A stretch of 11,533 nt of DNA from Anaerolineae bacterium (GCA_016929205.1 JAFGJF010000446.1:1-11533), one strand, 5' to 3'; positions 1 through 7,655 are shown, counted from the first letter of the stretch. The notes: generated by a model not told the origin, from the letters alone. Numbers and translations: made by a program.

Positions 1-45
1 TCGGATGGCGCGCCATCGGATGGCGCGCCATCGCACGGCGTTCCA
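1..45. repeat. 15-bp tandem repeat at the left window edge (three units)
   Basis: Positions 1-15 and 16-30 are identical copies of tcggatggcgcgcca, and 31-45 is a third, diverged copy (tcgcacggcgttcca). Each perfect copy contains the 10-bp palindrome tggcgcgcca. The array is cut by the window edge, so its true copy number is unknown. All three plus-strand frames are open through it. One gives an SDGAP pentapeptide ending at a stop at 49-51. Another runs to a TGA at 92-94 that overlaps the next gene's ATG by 4 nt. I cannot tell whether it is the 3' end of a gene or an intergenic repeat. Confidence 0.8.
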
Positions 46-73
46 GCGTAGAGAACCGTTGGAACGCCGTTTT
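35..73. terminator. Stem-loop, possible terminator of an upstream gene
   Basis: An 11-bp perfect inverted repeat (35-45 paired with 60-70, acggcgttcca / tggaacgccgt) encloses a 14-nt loop and is followed by a short T run (70-73). The outer heptamers tcggatg (16-22) and catccga (74-80) are also complementary and could lengthen the structure. The T run is short, the loop is large and no upstream gene is visible, so the terminator role is tentative. The hairpin itself is clear in the sequence. Confidence 0.4.
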
Positions 74-90
74 CATCCGAAAGACCAACT

Positions 91-939
91 ATGAATCTAT
101 CTGACATTGTCAAACGCACACCAATCCCCGAACCGTGGGCAGGAGCGTCCAAGATCCCCTGGAACGATCCGGCATTCAGCGAACGGATGCTTCAAGAGCA
201 TCTGACCCAGGACCACGATATGGCCAGCCGCCGCTTTATCACGATCGATGCTCACGTGGACTGGATCCATCGCCACCTGCTGGCGGAAAAGCCGGGTCGC
301 ATCCTCGATCTGGGCTGCGGGCCGGGACTCTATGCCAGCCGATTGGCCAAACTGGGGCATCATTGCACTGGACTCGATTTTTCGCCAGCCTCAATTCGCT
401 ATGCGAAAGAAATGGCTCACACCGAAGGGCTGGACGGCACCTTTCGCCTCGCCGACATCCGTGAAGCTGAATACGGCTCTGATATGAACCTGGTCATGTT
501 TGTCTTTGGCGAAATCAATACCTTTCGCCCTCAAGAGGCAAAACAAATCATCCGGAAAGCACACGATGCGCTTGCCAGCGGCGGCACGTTGCTGCTTGAG
601 CCGCACACCTTTAAAGCGGTGCAAGAAATGGGACAGGGCGAACCCTCCTGGTACGCTGTCGAGAGCGGATTGTTCTCGGACCGGCCCCACCTCTGTTTGA
701 TGGAGAACATCTGGGATGGCATAAACAGTGTGGCCACGACGCGCTTTTTTGTCATCGACACCGAGAGTGGCGACGTCACCCAACATGCTTCCACAACGCA
801 GGCCTACACGGACGATCAATACCGCGCCCTGCTCACCGACTGTGGATTCACAGATATCACCTTTTATCCTACACTCACCGGCCAGGTCGATCCATCCCAA
901 CAACACCTTTTTGCCCTGGTAGCCCACAAACCGGCCTAA
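91..939 (+). CDS. Class I SAM-dependent methyltransferase
   Basis: This 282-residue soluble protein has a Rossmann-type methyltransferase core. The SAM-binding motif I ILDLGCGPG is at residues 71-79, the acidic end of beta 2 is GLDFSP with D96, an ADIRE motif is at 121-125, and the post-core strand LASGGTLLLE is at 161-170. The roughly 60-residue N-terminal lead-in and the C-terminal half probably form the acceptor-binding cap. Nothing identifies the substrate. The family includes small-molecule and ubiquinone/menaquinone-type methyltransferases. The ATG at 91 has only a weak purine-rich upstream tract. A frame open from the window edge stops at 92-94 and would give a 4-nt ATGA overlap, hinting at translational coupling to an unseen gene. 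The next plus-strand gene is a membrane glycosyltransferase, so a role in glycan or lipid modification is possible but is inference. Confidence 0.88.
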   Translation: MNLSDIVKRTPIPEPWAGASKIPWNDPAFSERMLQEHLTQDHDMASRRFITIDAHVDWIHRHLLAEKPGRILDLGCGPGLYASRLAKLGHHCTGLDFSPASIRYAKEMAHTEGLDGTFRLADIREAEYGSDMNLVMFVFGEINTFRPQEAKQIIRKAHDALASGGTLLLEPHTFKAVQEMGQGEPSWYAVESGLFSDRPHLCLMENIWDGINSVATTRFFVIDTESGDVTQHASTTQAYTDDQYRALLTDCGFTDITFYPTLTGQVDPSQQHLFALVAHKPA

Positions 940-1007
940 AGACGGTTGAGCATGACTCACGAGCATCAGATATCAAACGTCAAACGTCAGGCGGTGTGCC
1001 GTAACCG

Positions 1008-1084
1008 TACGCATCACGTTTCACACGTCACGTTTCACATTTCACGTTTCACGCATTACGTTTCACATTTGCCGTCTCACGTCA
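1008..1084. repeat. 7/14-bp-period tandem repeat tract
   Basis: Four 14-bp units start at 1015, 1029, 1043 and 1057. Each is [c/t]acgtttcac plus four variable bases, so the tract is a string of heptamers such as cacgttt and cacattt. Degenerate heptamers extend it at both ends (tacgcat at 1008; gccgtct and cacgtca at 1071-1084). A separate 13-bp exact direct repeat, acgtcaggcggtg, flanks the tract at 984-996 and 1079-1091. The period is seen directly. Resemblance to the heptameric short tandem repeats known from cyanobacterial intergenic DNA is analogy only. The tract lies within the in-frame N-terminal extension of the downstream gene and affects the choice of its start. Confidence 0.75.
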
Positions 1085-1119
1085 GGCGGTGCTCCACAGC
1101 TGCACGCATCACACCCCCA

Positions 1120-4074
1120 ATGCTTATTATCCTTCTCATCGCCTTTTTCCTGCGCACCTATCGCCTGGATGCCATTCCCTCGTGCCTGGAATATGATGAA
1201 GCAGCAAACGTCATCCTCGCAGGCGAGATCGCCACGGGCAAGTCATTCCCGGTCTTTATCCGCCCCTATACCGGCAAAGAAATACTGTACTTTTATCTCG
1301 CTGCCGGAATGAGCAAGTTGATCGGCGTCCACCCTTTTGCCCTGAGGATGACTTCGGCCTTTTTGGGCCTACTCAACGTCGCCCTGAGCTACTGGTGCAC
1401 ACGAGAGTTATTGCTGAATCGAGACACTACCACTTGGGGGAGTAGAGACTTTGACCGGTTGATGCTCTACAAATCGCATCCGGCTAAATCCTCTACTCCT
1501 ACGTCAGACCGGGGTTCGGAAACGGGATCGCAGGTGTCACATTGGGCCGGCCTGTTCAGTGCGACACTGGTCGCAATATCCTATTGGCAGGTCAACCTCA
1601 GCCGCTTCGGCTACCGGGCTATCGCCCTACCTCCACTACTGGCACTGGCCATTGGATCTTTGATCCGTGGTCTGCGCACGGACAGCCGCAAGTGGCTGCT
1701 ACTCGCCGGCGTCGCGAGCGGGCTGTCGGCCTATACCTACTCTTCGGTTCGTGTATTTCCGATCCTGCTGGCATCGGTCTGGCTGTGGCAGTTGATTACC
1801 CACCGTGACCAGTGGCAGAGCAACTTGCTGCACCTGGCCCTCTTTGGCCTGGCAGCAGCGGCCGTCTTTGCTCCGCTGGGGATCTTTTTTCTGCACAACC
1901 CGGAGACATTTACGGTGCGCCTTGCGCAGGTCTCGATATTTAGTCCTGCCGCAAGCGCCAATCAAAACAGCTCATGGTCTGTGTTATGGCACACCATACG
2001 CCTGGCCTTTGGTATGTTTACCTTTTCCGGGGATATGAACCCGCTGTACAATATGGCCGGCAAGCCCGTTTTTGATTGGTATACAGGCGCGTTCTTTTAC
2101 CTGGGATTGTTGATCTGTATCGGGCAGTTGTTCAGGCCGGTGCGATTCCGGGCACACATCCCTCGATTGGCCTGCTTTGTGCTGCTTTGCTGGCTGCTGG
2201 TGATGATGGTACCGAACATCATCTCGGCCAGCGGTGTGCCGCACAACCTGCGCGCGATGGCGCTCGTGCCGGCCGTGTTCATCCTCACTGCATTGGGGAT
2301 CGTCGTGCCCGTGGCGTGGCTGGCGCAAAAACGGATCGGGCACACTCTCGTCGTGCTGCTGCTTGTCCTGTTGGTCTACGAAGGTACAACCACTTTTCAC
2401 GACTATTTTTTCGTCTGGGCCGGCTCCGCCGCACCCTATTACAAAGGCAACGAGGCGCTCATTCGCGCTGCCGCCCTGCTCGACCAAAACCGGGAAGCCG
2501 ATCCCTACGTCGCCACCTATTTTCAGCAGCACGCAACCCTGGCCGTCACCGCGCACAACTATCAAAAGATCCGCTGGATGAGCGATGAAACACTGATTCT
2601 TCCCCCGCCTGATGCTGGCCCGGCACTATTGATCTATGACCACACTAACCCGGTCGATCCCGTGCTAGGCAAGATGCTCGACGGCCTGCTGCTCCACACC
2701 GAACTGGGCCCGGATGGAAAAACGGCATTTGAAGCTTACCGCATTGATCACGACAGCCGCCCCACGCCAACACCACAGTTCGCCGATGCCGCTAACCTGG
2801 GAAACACACTCACCTTTCTGGGCTACGACATAAATGCCCGGGCCGTATCCGGCGGCATACTGGACGTGACTGTCTATTTTGAGGTATTGCACCCGGTCGA
2901 ACAGAATGATTTCGCCTTTTTTGCTCACCTCGTCGACGAGCCAGGCTTTCGCTGGGGCGAGGAAACGTTCTTCCGCTACCCATCGGCCCAGTGGCGGCAG
3001 GGTGAGGTCATGCTCTTTCGCCTGCAGCTCGACATTGCTCCAGGCACGCCTCCTGCCGACTATACGCTCAACCTCGGCGTCTTTTCCGCTTCGCTTGGCG
3101 CGCGCCTGCCGGTGCTGAACGAGACCGGGCAGATGGCAGGTACGACACTCGGTGTCGGGCCATTCGAGATCGCGAGTGTGATCGCCGCGCCAGAAACGCT
3201 GCCAGCGATCCAGCATCCCGCCGATGTCACCTTTGGCAACACGCTGGCCTACCTCGGCTCGGACCGCGATCGCAGCGACCTGCGCCCCGGCGAGACGCTG
3301 GCCTTGACCCTGTACTGGCAGACGCTCAGGACGGTCGATCAAGACAGCCTGGTGTCGGTCTGGCTCGCCGGCCCGAGCGAGCCACTATCGCTGTGGCAGG
3401 GATACCCCGTGCGCGGCTCGTATCCCTTTACCAGGTGGCAAGCAGGCGAGTTCATCCGCGATCGTTATGCGCTGCGCATTCCCACCGATACACCCTCCGG
3501 CGACTATGAGCTGCGCCTGGCATTGCTAGACGAGGAAGGCACACCGCGCCTGGGCGACAAGGATGACGCTGCCTCTCTGTCACTGGGTACACTTCACATC
3601 CACGTCGCCGACCGACGCTGGGAACCTCCATCGTTTGAGTATCCGATCGAGGCCCGGCTGGGCAACGCGGATCAAGAACAACCGCAAATCGAGCTGCTTG
3701 GATACAGCCTCGATCGCCAACAAAGCGAACCTGGAGCCACGTTGCACTTGACTTTGGTCTGGAAATGCCTGGACGAGATGGACATCGCCTATACGGTGTT
3801 TACCCACCTGTTGGACCAACACGAACAGGTGCGAGGACAAAAAGACAACACTCCGGTGAACGGGACCTATCCAACCACGTTGTGGATACCGGGAGAGATC
3901 GTCGTCGACGAATACGACATTCCCGTCGCCGCCGATGCCGCCGCAGGCGAATACGCGATTGAAGTGGGAATGTACGATCTGAAAACGATGCAGCGTTTGA
4001 CGATGTTCGATCCGACGGGCGCGGTTGGGGATCGCATCTTGTTGGGGGATATCAAGATCGAACAAGCCCGTTGA
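1120..4074 (+). CDS. GT39/PMT-like membrane glycosyltransferase with three C-terminal beta domains
   Basis: From the ATG at 1120 the protein has 984 residues. Residues 1-435 are a polytopic membrane domain of the ArnT/PMT (GT-C) type. The acidic pair D26-E27 in CLEYDEAAN, in the first external loop, matches the catalytic/metal motif of that fold. Such enzymes transfer sugars from lipid-phosphate donors on the outer face of the membrane. From about residue 558 come three tandem domains of about 120 residues (nt 2791-3171, 3222-3606, 3646-4074). Each opens with LGN...LGY-like text and has a W..GE motif and a P.GDY.L pattern, suggesting beta sandwiches. Residues 101-140 form a hydrophilic insert containing an imperfect palindrome. 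The frame stays open back to TTG 946 and ATG 952, but those 59 residues are mostly translated heptamer repeats, rich in His, Thr and Val, so I prefer 1120. No start has a convincing Shine-Dalgarno site. The acceptor and sugar are unknown. Confidence 0.82.
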   Translation: MLIILLIAFFLRTYRLDAIPSCLEYDEAANVILAGEIATGKSFPVFIRPYTGKEILYFYLAAGMSKLIGVHPFALRMTSAFLGLLNVALSYWCTRELLLNRDTTTWGSRDFDRLMLYKSHPAKSSTPTSDRGSETGSQVSHWAGLFSATLVAISYWQVNLSRFGYRAIALPPLLALAIGSLIRGLRTDSRKWLLLAGVASGLSAYTYSSVRVFPILLASVWLWQLITHRDQWQSNLLHLALFGLAAAAVFAPLGIFFLHNPETFTVRLAQVSIFSPAASANQNSSWSVLWHTIRLAFGMFTFSGDMNPLYNMAGKPVFDWYTGAFFYLGLLICIGQLFRPVRFRAHIPRLACFVLLCWLLVMMVPNIISASGVPHNLRAMALVPAVFILTALGIVVPVAWLAQKRIGHTLVVLLLVLLVYEGTTTFHDYFFVWAGSAAPYYKGNEALIRAAALLDQNREADPYVATYFQQHATLAVTAHNYQKIRWMSDETLILPPPDAGPALLIYDHTNPVDPVLGKMLDGLLLHTELGPDGKTAFEAYRIDHDSRPTPTPQFADAANLGNTLTFLGYDINARAVSGGILDVTVYFEVLHPVEQNDFAFFAHLVDEPGFRWGEETFFRYPSAQWRQGEVMLFRLQLDIAPGTPPADYTLNLGVFSASLGARLPVLNETGQMAGTTLGVGPFEIASVIAAPETLPAIQHPADVTFGNTLAYLGSDRDRSDLRPGETLALTLYWQTLRTVDQDSLVSVWLAGPSEPLSLWQGYPVRGSYPFTRWQAGEFIRDRYALRIPTDTPSGDYELRLALLDEEGTPRLGDKDDAASLSLGTLHIHVADRRWEPPSFEYPIEARLGNADQEQPQIELLGYSLDRQQSEPGATLHLTLVWKCLDEMDIAYTVFTHLLDQHEQVRGQKDNTPVNGTYPTTLWIPGEIVVDEYDIPVAADAAAGEYAIEVGMYDLKTMQRLTMFDPTGAVGDRILLGDIKIEQAR
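1439..1499. repeat. Imperfect palindromic element inside the glycosyltransferase gene
   Basis: A 9-bp inverted repeat (ggagtagag at 1439-1447, ctctactcc at 1491-1499) bounds the element. Inside it, gatgc (1461-1465) pairs with gcatc (1476-1480), and ccg (1455-1457) pairs with cgg (1481-1483), leaving a 10-nt apical loop. The whole 61 bp can therefore fold as one interrupted hairpin. It encodes part of a polar loop, residues 101-140 of the glycosyltransferase, between two hydrophobic stretches. It may be a small palindromic element inserted in frame, but no second copy is present here to prove mobility. Confidence 0.5.
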
Positions 4075-4095
4075 TCGCTATAGATCAACGGGCTT
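4064..4095. terminator. Hairpin between convergent genes, overlapping a stop codon
   Basis: A perfect 13-bp stem (4064-4076 with 4083-4095, aagcccgttgatc / gatcaacgggctt) closes a 6-nt loop. The 5' arm contains the last codons and the TGA (4072-4074) of the glycosyltransferase gene. The opposite-strand transporter gene ends at 4145, so the hairpin could end transcription from both sides. Neither side has a clear U tract, so it may instead block exonucleases or act with Rho. The rest of the 4075-4144 gap shows nothing else. Confidence 0.55.
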
Positions 4096-4144
4096 ATGTG
4101 CCAATCATTCGGTCTCAGAACAGCCAGCTTGGCCTCGTCCTCCT

Positions 4145-5479
4145 CTATGCGGCCGCATTCTCTGCATCGGCCACGCGTATGCCTTCTCTTTCGTCGACGC
4201 GACTCAAGATCACGATACCGACGATGAAAAAGACAATCAACGAAATGATGCTGTATCGGCTCTGGCCAAATAGCCTGCCTACTGCGGCAAAGAGCACCGG
4301 CCCCAGGATCGCCGAAAACTTGCCCATAATGTTGAAAAAGCCAAAAAACTCGGCGGCCTTGCTCTTGGGCGTCATCGCCCCGTACAGCGAACGGCTCAAA
4401 GCCTGGCTGCCCCCCTGTACGAGACCAACGGCTACCGCCAGACCATAAAAGTGCCAGATTTGGTTCATAAAGAATCCGCCGACGCAGATCAAAGCATACC
4501 AGACCAGGGCAATATAGATCGAACGTTTGGTGCCCAGTTTTTTGGCAATCCAGCCAAAGAGATAGGCAAAGGGAAAGCCGACGAACTGGGTGATGAGCAG
4601 GGCAGCGATGAGGTGGATCGTCGCATCCTCGATGCCCTGGGCGGTAAACACTTCCTGACCGTAGATCGTGGCCATGTCGATGATCGTGCTGATCCCGTCG
4701 TTGTACAGCCAGAAAGCAACCAGGAACAGCAGCAACTGTTTGTACTTGCCGATGTCGCGAAACGTGTGCTGCAGACGGCCAAACCCTGCCTTGAGTAGGT
4801 TGATCCTGGGTCCATCGCCAGCCGCGCCCGGCGGCTCGGTAACGTTGCGGAAAATGGGGATCGAAAAAACCAACCACCACACGCCCACGCTAAAGAAGGA
4901 GAAACGCGGCATCCACTCGCTCCACGACACACCCATCCATTCGCCATCTGGGGCAAACATGATCATGGCGATATTGATCGCCAAAAGCAGCCCGCCGCCC
5001 AGATAGCCCAACGCGTAGCCCTGGCTCGACACACGATCCATGTCATCTTCACCTGCCACGTGTGGCAGCAGCGAGTCGTAAAAAATGTTGGCTCCCGAAA
5101 AGCCGATCCGGCCCAGGATGTACAGCAGCACGCACATCACCCACGCACCCTGCCCCACACCAACCAGCAAAAACGAAGCCAGGACGCCCATGGCCACAAA
5201 CACGCCCAGGAATTTCTTTTTTGACGCCGAATAATCGGCAATCGGCCCCAGGACGATCGCCAGGATGGCGACAATGGCTGCCGCAAAAGCCGTGGTCAAG
5301 CCCCAGATCTGCGTTGCCCGGCTCTGCTGGATCGCCGACAGGCCCGCCGCGGCGACAGCGCCAAAATAGGTGGGCAGCACGGCCGAGCCAATGGTGGTGA
5401 TAAATGCCGAATTGGCCCAGTCGTACATACACCACGACCAGATTGCTTTTTTGCGCGTTTGATCTGTACCGGATTGCAT
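4145..5479 (-). CDS. MFS transporter, UMF1 (Atg22-like) family
   Basis: This 444-residue integral membrane protein has about twelve hydrophobic segments. Family hallmarks are WSWCMYDWANSAF near the N terminus (residues 14-26), the GPIADYSASKKK loop (78-89), equivalent to the MFS loop 2-3 motif, and NIFYDSLLPHVA...RVSSQGYALGYLGG (131-162), typical of the UMF1/Atg22-like group. Fungal Atg22 exports amino acids from the vacuole, but bacterial members have no settled substrate, so none is assigned. The start ATG at 5479 has a good Shine-Dalgarno, ggagg at 5493-5489, nine bases upstream. It is the last gene of the minus-strand run, 29 bp after the Nudix gene, with no visible terminator or promoter between them. 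Co-transcription with the upstream cluster is likely but not proven. Confidence 0.88.
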   Translation of the reverse strand: MQSGTDQTRKKAIWSWCMYDWANSAFITTIGSAVLPTYFGAVAAAGLSAIQQSRATQIWGLTTAFAAAIVAILAIVLGPIADYSASKKKFLGVFVAMGVLASFLLVGVGQGAWVMCVLLYILGRIGFSGANIFYDSLLPHVAGEDDMDRVSSQGYALGYLGGGLLLAINIAMIMFAPDGEWMGVSWSEWMPRFSFFSVGVWWLVFSIPIFRNVTEPPGAAGDGPRINLLKAGFGRLQHTFRDIGKYKQLLLFLVAFWLYNDGISTIIDMATIYGQEVFTAQGIEDATIHLIAALLITQFVGFPFAYLFGWIAKKLGTKRSIYIALVWYALICVGGFFMNQIWHFYGLAVAVGLVQGGSQALSRSLYGAMTPKSKAAEFFGFFNIMGKFSAILGPVLFAAVGRLFGQSRYSIISLIVFFIVGIVILSRVDEREGIRVADAENAAA

Positions 5480-5508
5480 TTTTCTTCTCCTCCCTTTGGT
5501 TGAACAAG

Positions 5509-5973
5509 CTAGAGCCCGATATGGTCAATCATCCCCTGGTACGATCCGCTGTTGGGAAACCCAGAGGCCGCCAGATCGCAAAACCGCCGGCTGAATCCGT
5601 ATTGTTCCAGGTCGGCTATCGGCACCATCCGCACGGATTTGATCGGATTTGCCCCCGTTTCTGGTTCAAAGCCCGCTTGCATGCAACCACCCAGACGCCG
5701 CACGGCAAACGTAATATGCAGTACCTGCTGGCCCGCCTCAATGCGGTCGCAGACATATAGCAACCGTTCGAGATCGATCACCAGGCCCGTTTCCTCTCGA
5801 ATCTCGCGCGCCAGGCACGCTTCCAGTGTTTCGCCCGGCTCCAACCCCCCGCCCGGCAGCGACCACTGCCGTGTATCCGAGACGCGCTGCTCGACCAGCA
5901 AGATCTCTTTATCTTCGACCAGGATGGCCGTCGCTCTAACCTTGATCTCTTGAATTGTCACGTTTGTAGACAC
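5509..5973 (-). CDS. Nudix hydrolase
   Basis: This 154-residue soluble enzyme has a complete Nudix box at residues 42-64: G42, E48, R56-E57, E60-E61 and G63, fitting GX5EX7REUXEEXGU. The glutamates bind the divalent metal that cleaves nucleoside diphosphates linked to another moiety. The box alone does not reveal the substrate. Options include oxidised nucleotides, NDP-sugars and other pyrophosphates. The start used is GTG 5973, where aaaggg abuts the codon. An in-frame GTG at 5961 would place that purine tract 11 nt upstream and is a credible alternative giving 150 residues. The gene sits 73 bp after cdsA and 29 bp before the transporter gene, where dxr/rseP are often found in other bacteria. 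Confidence 0.9.
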   Translation of the reverse strand: MSTNVTIQEIKVRATAILVEDKEILLVEQRVSDTRQWSLPGGGLEPGETLEACLAREIREETGLVIDLERLLYVCDRIEAGQQVLHITFAVRRLGGCMQAGFEPETGANPIKSVRMVPIADLEQYGFSRRFCDLAASGFPNSGSYQGMIDHIGL

Positions 5974-6046
5974 CCTTTCGCAGATACTTGGGTGCGGGAA
6001 TGGATAGAAGAGCAGGCAGGATGTCTGCGATCCGGTGAGGGATTGT

Positions 6047-6868
6047 TTACTGCATCACCCAGATGATGTAATAGTAGCCAACGATTGCGGCGATCAGCAG
6101 CGAATCGATGCGATCGAATACGCCACCGTGACCGGGGATCAGGTTGCTCGTGTCCTTGACACCCACCTGGCGTTTGATCATCGACACGCCCAGATCGCCC
6201 ATCGGGGCCAGGGTTGAGACCAGCAAACCGAGCAGCGCGCCGTGAACCCAGTTCAAACTGCCCAGCACAGCAATGATCGCACTGCCGACAATCGAGACGA
6301 CGATGCCGCCAGCCATGCCTTCCCACGTTTTCTTGGGACTGAGGTGCGGCGCCATGCGGTGTTTGCCCCAGGCTCGCCCAACAAAATACGCTGCGCTGTC
6401 GGCCAGCCAGATCGCAGCAAATGACAAGAATACGAGATATCCCCCACGATCCAGAGCACGCAGCAAAAGCATATGTCCCGCCATCCACCCAATGTACAGC
6501 GCGCCGCCAAACGGCAGCAGCCAGTTTTCCAACCTGGTGGATGTTCGATCGCGTAGAATGTGCCAGCACAAAGAAACAAAGAGCAAAAGCGCCATAGTCG
6601 GCTGCAAGAGACGGATATCTGGGAAGTAAAAGTCAGAAAGGATGGCCCACAAAGCCAGGATCGCAAATGCGTATGGCGCGCGGTACCCATGATGCCGAAG
6701 CATACGCACGTATTCCCACGTCGCCAGGCTCATCACCACCAGGACAAGAGCGGAAAACCACCACCCTCCCAGGGCAAGAAGCCCAAGGACGATCGGAAAT
6801 ATGATAATGGAACTGATCAAACGTTGAATCAGGCTCGACGTTGGGCCAGACGATCCGGGGCCGCTCAA
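6047..6868 (-). CDS. cdsA: Phosphatidate cytidylyltransferase (CDP-diacylglycerol synthase)
   Basis: CdsA makes CDP-diacylglycerol from CTP and phosphatidic acid at the inner membrane, the branch point of phospholipid synthesis. The 273-residue protein is highly hydrophobic with multiple membrane helices. It carries the complete family signature at residues 229-253: S229, K232-R233, K238-D239, S241, P245-G246-H247-G248-G249 and D252-R253. It also carries the upstream conserved stretch LADSAAYFVGRAWGKH (155-170) followed by SPKKTWEG (177-184). The start is a TTG at 6868 that overlaps the uppS stop as TTGA, indicating translational coupling. The first dozen residues are polar and Gly/Ser-rich before the first helix. 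Length and motifs are normal for the family. Confidence 0.95.
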   Translation of the reverse strand: MSGPGSSGPTSSLIQRLISSIIIFPIVLGLLALGGWWFSALVLVVMSLATWEYVRMLRHHGYRAPYAFAILALWAILSDFYFPDIRLLQPTMALLLFVSLCWHILRDRTSTRLENWLLPFGGALYIGWMAGHMLLLRALDRGGYLVFLSFAAIWLADSAAYFVGRAWGKHRMAPHLSPKKTWEGMAGGIVVSIVGSAIIAVLGSLNWVHGALLGLLVSTLAPMGDLGVSMIKRQVGVKDTSNLIPGHGGVFDRIDSLLIAAIVGYYYIIWVMQ

Positions 6869-7614
6869 GATGCTGCTCCCCCAGGGAGAAGACCGTACCG
6901 ACGCTCGCGTTTGTTAAAAGCCAACAATGCCTCGTACAGTTCGTTTTCACCAAAATCGGGCCAATAGGCTGGGGTAGAATAATATTCTGCATATTCGGCC
7001 TGCCAGAGAAGAAAATTGCTGAGCCGCATCTCACCCGCAGTACGAATAATGATGTCCGGGTCTGGCTGTCCAGCCGTGTACAGGTGCCGCGAGATCATTT
7101 CTTCGGTCACCTCGTCAGCCGGGATCCCCTCGCGGATGATCTCTTGAACGGCCTTGACAATCTCGGCGCGCCCACCATAATCAAAAGCAATGTTGAGCAC
7201 AATCCGATCGTTATTTTTGGTCAGCGCGATCGCATCCAGCACGCCTTCCTGTAGCTGCGCAGGCAACTGGTCGAGCCGGCCAATGTGTCGCAACTGCGTG
7301 CCGTTCTTGTGCATCTCTTGAACTTCTTTGCGCAGCGATTGGGCGAGCAAACTGAGCAGAGCCTGCACTTCGGCCGGTGGACGCCCCCAATTCTCGGTCG
7401 AAAAGGCATATACCGTCATATATTTAATGCCAAAACGTACACAGGCCTGGAGCACGCGACGAATATTCTCCACACCAGCGCGATGTCCTGCCGTTCTGGG
7501 CTGCCCACGCTGCCTGGCCCAGCGTCCATTGCCATCCATGATGATCCCCACATGTGCCGGGATTTTGGCCAAGGGCGGAAAACGCTCATCCCAAGTCAGT
7601 TCGCTGTTTGCCAT
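6865..7614 (-). CDS. uppS: Isoprenyl transferase (undecaprenyl diphosphate synthase type)
   Basis: This is a cis-prenyltransferase that extends farnesyl diphosphate with isopentenyl diphosphate to the C55 carrier precursor used for peptidoglycan and surface glycans. From ATG 7614 it has 249 residues. Key motifs are HVGIIMDGNGRWA (21-33, catalytic D27), HRAG (44-47), YAFSTENW (69-76) and IIRTAGEMRLSNFLLWQAEYAE (189-210, with the diphosphate-binding R191 and R197 and the metal-binding E210). The frame stays open to a TTG at 7641. I prefer 7614 because a gggtgat tract lies just upstream of it, whereas nothing like a Shine-Dalgarno precedes 7641. Its stop overlaps the cdsA start. The usual RTGGE is RTAGE here, a mild variant. 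Confidence 0.95.
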   Translation of the reverse strand: MANSELTWDERFPPLAKIPAHVGIIMDGNGRWARQRGQPRTAGHRAGVENIRRVLQACVRFGIKYMTVYAFSTENWGRPPAEVQALLSLLAQSLRKEVQEMHKNGTQLRHIGRLDQLPAQLQEGVLDAIALTKNNDRIVLNIAFDYGGRAEIVKAVQEIIREGIPADEVTEEMISRHLYTAGQPDPDIIIRTAGEMRLSNFLLWQAEYAEYYSTPAYWPDFGENELYEALLAFNKRERRYGLLPGGAAS

Positions 7615-7655
7615 ATCATCACCCTGCTGCAGACCTATCAATTAGAAAACTGGGA

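Noticed and set aside
1..45. CRISPR-like array at the left edge
   Set aside because: The 15-bp units are directly adjacent, with no spacers.
1984..2565. 193-codon minus-strand frame opposite the glycosyltransferase gene
   Set aside because: It is a His/Gln/Asp-rich shadow translation with no family match that I recognise, and lies within a clear coding region.
3867..4880. Long minus-strand open frame overlapping the transporter gene and the 3' end of the glycosyltransferase gene
   Set aside because: It is a shifted frame of the UMF1 transporter gene with no recognisable family. The correct frame has clear family motifs and a ribosome-binding site.
5974..6046. Terminator between cdsA and the Nudix gene
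   Set aside because: Only a 6-bp inverted match (cgcaga at 5979-5984, tctgcg at 6024-6029) far apart and without a U tract was found.
4145..6868. Defence or novel multi-gene system
   Set aside because: The genes are recognisable core or common accessory families. No nuclease, helicase, reverse transcriptase, toxin or phage-related motif is visible anywhere in the window.
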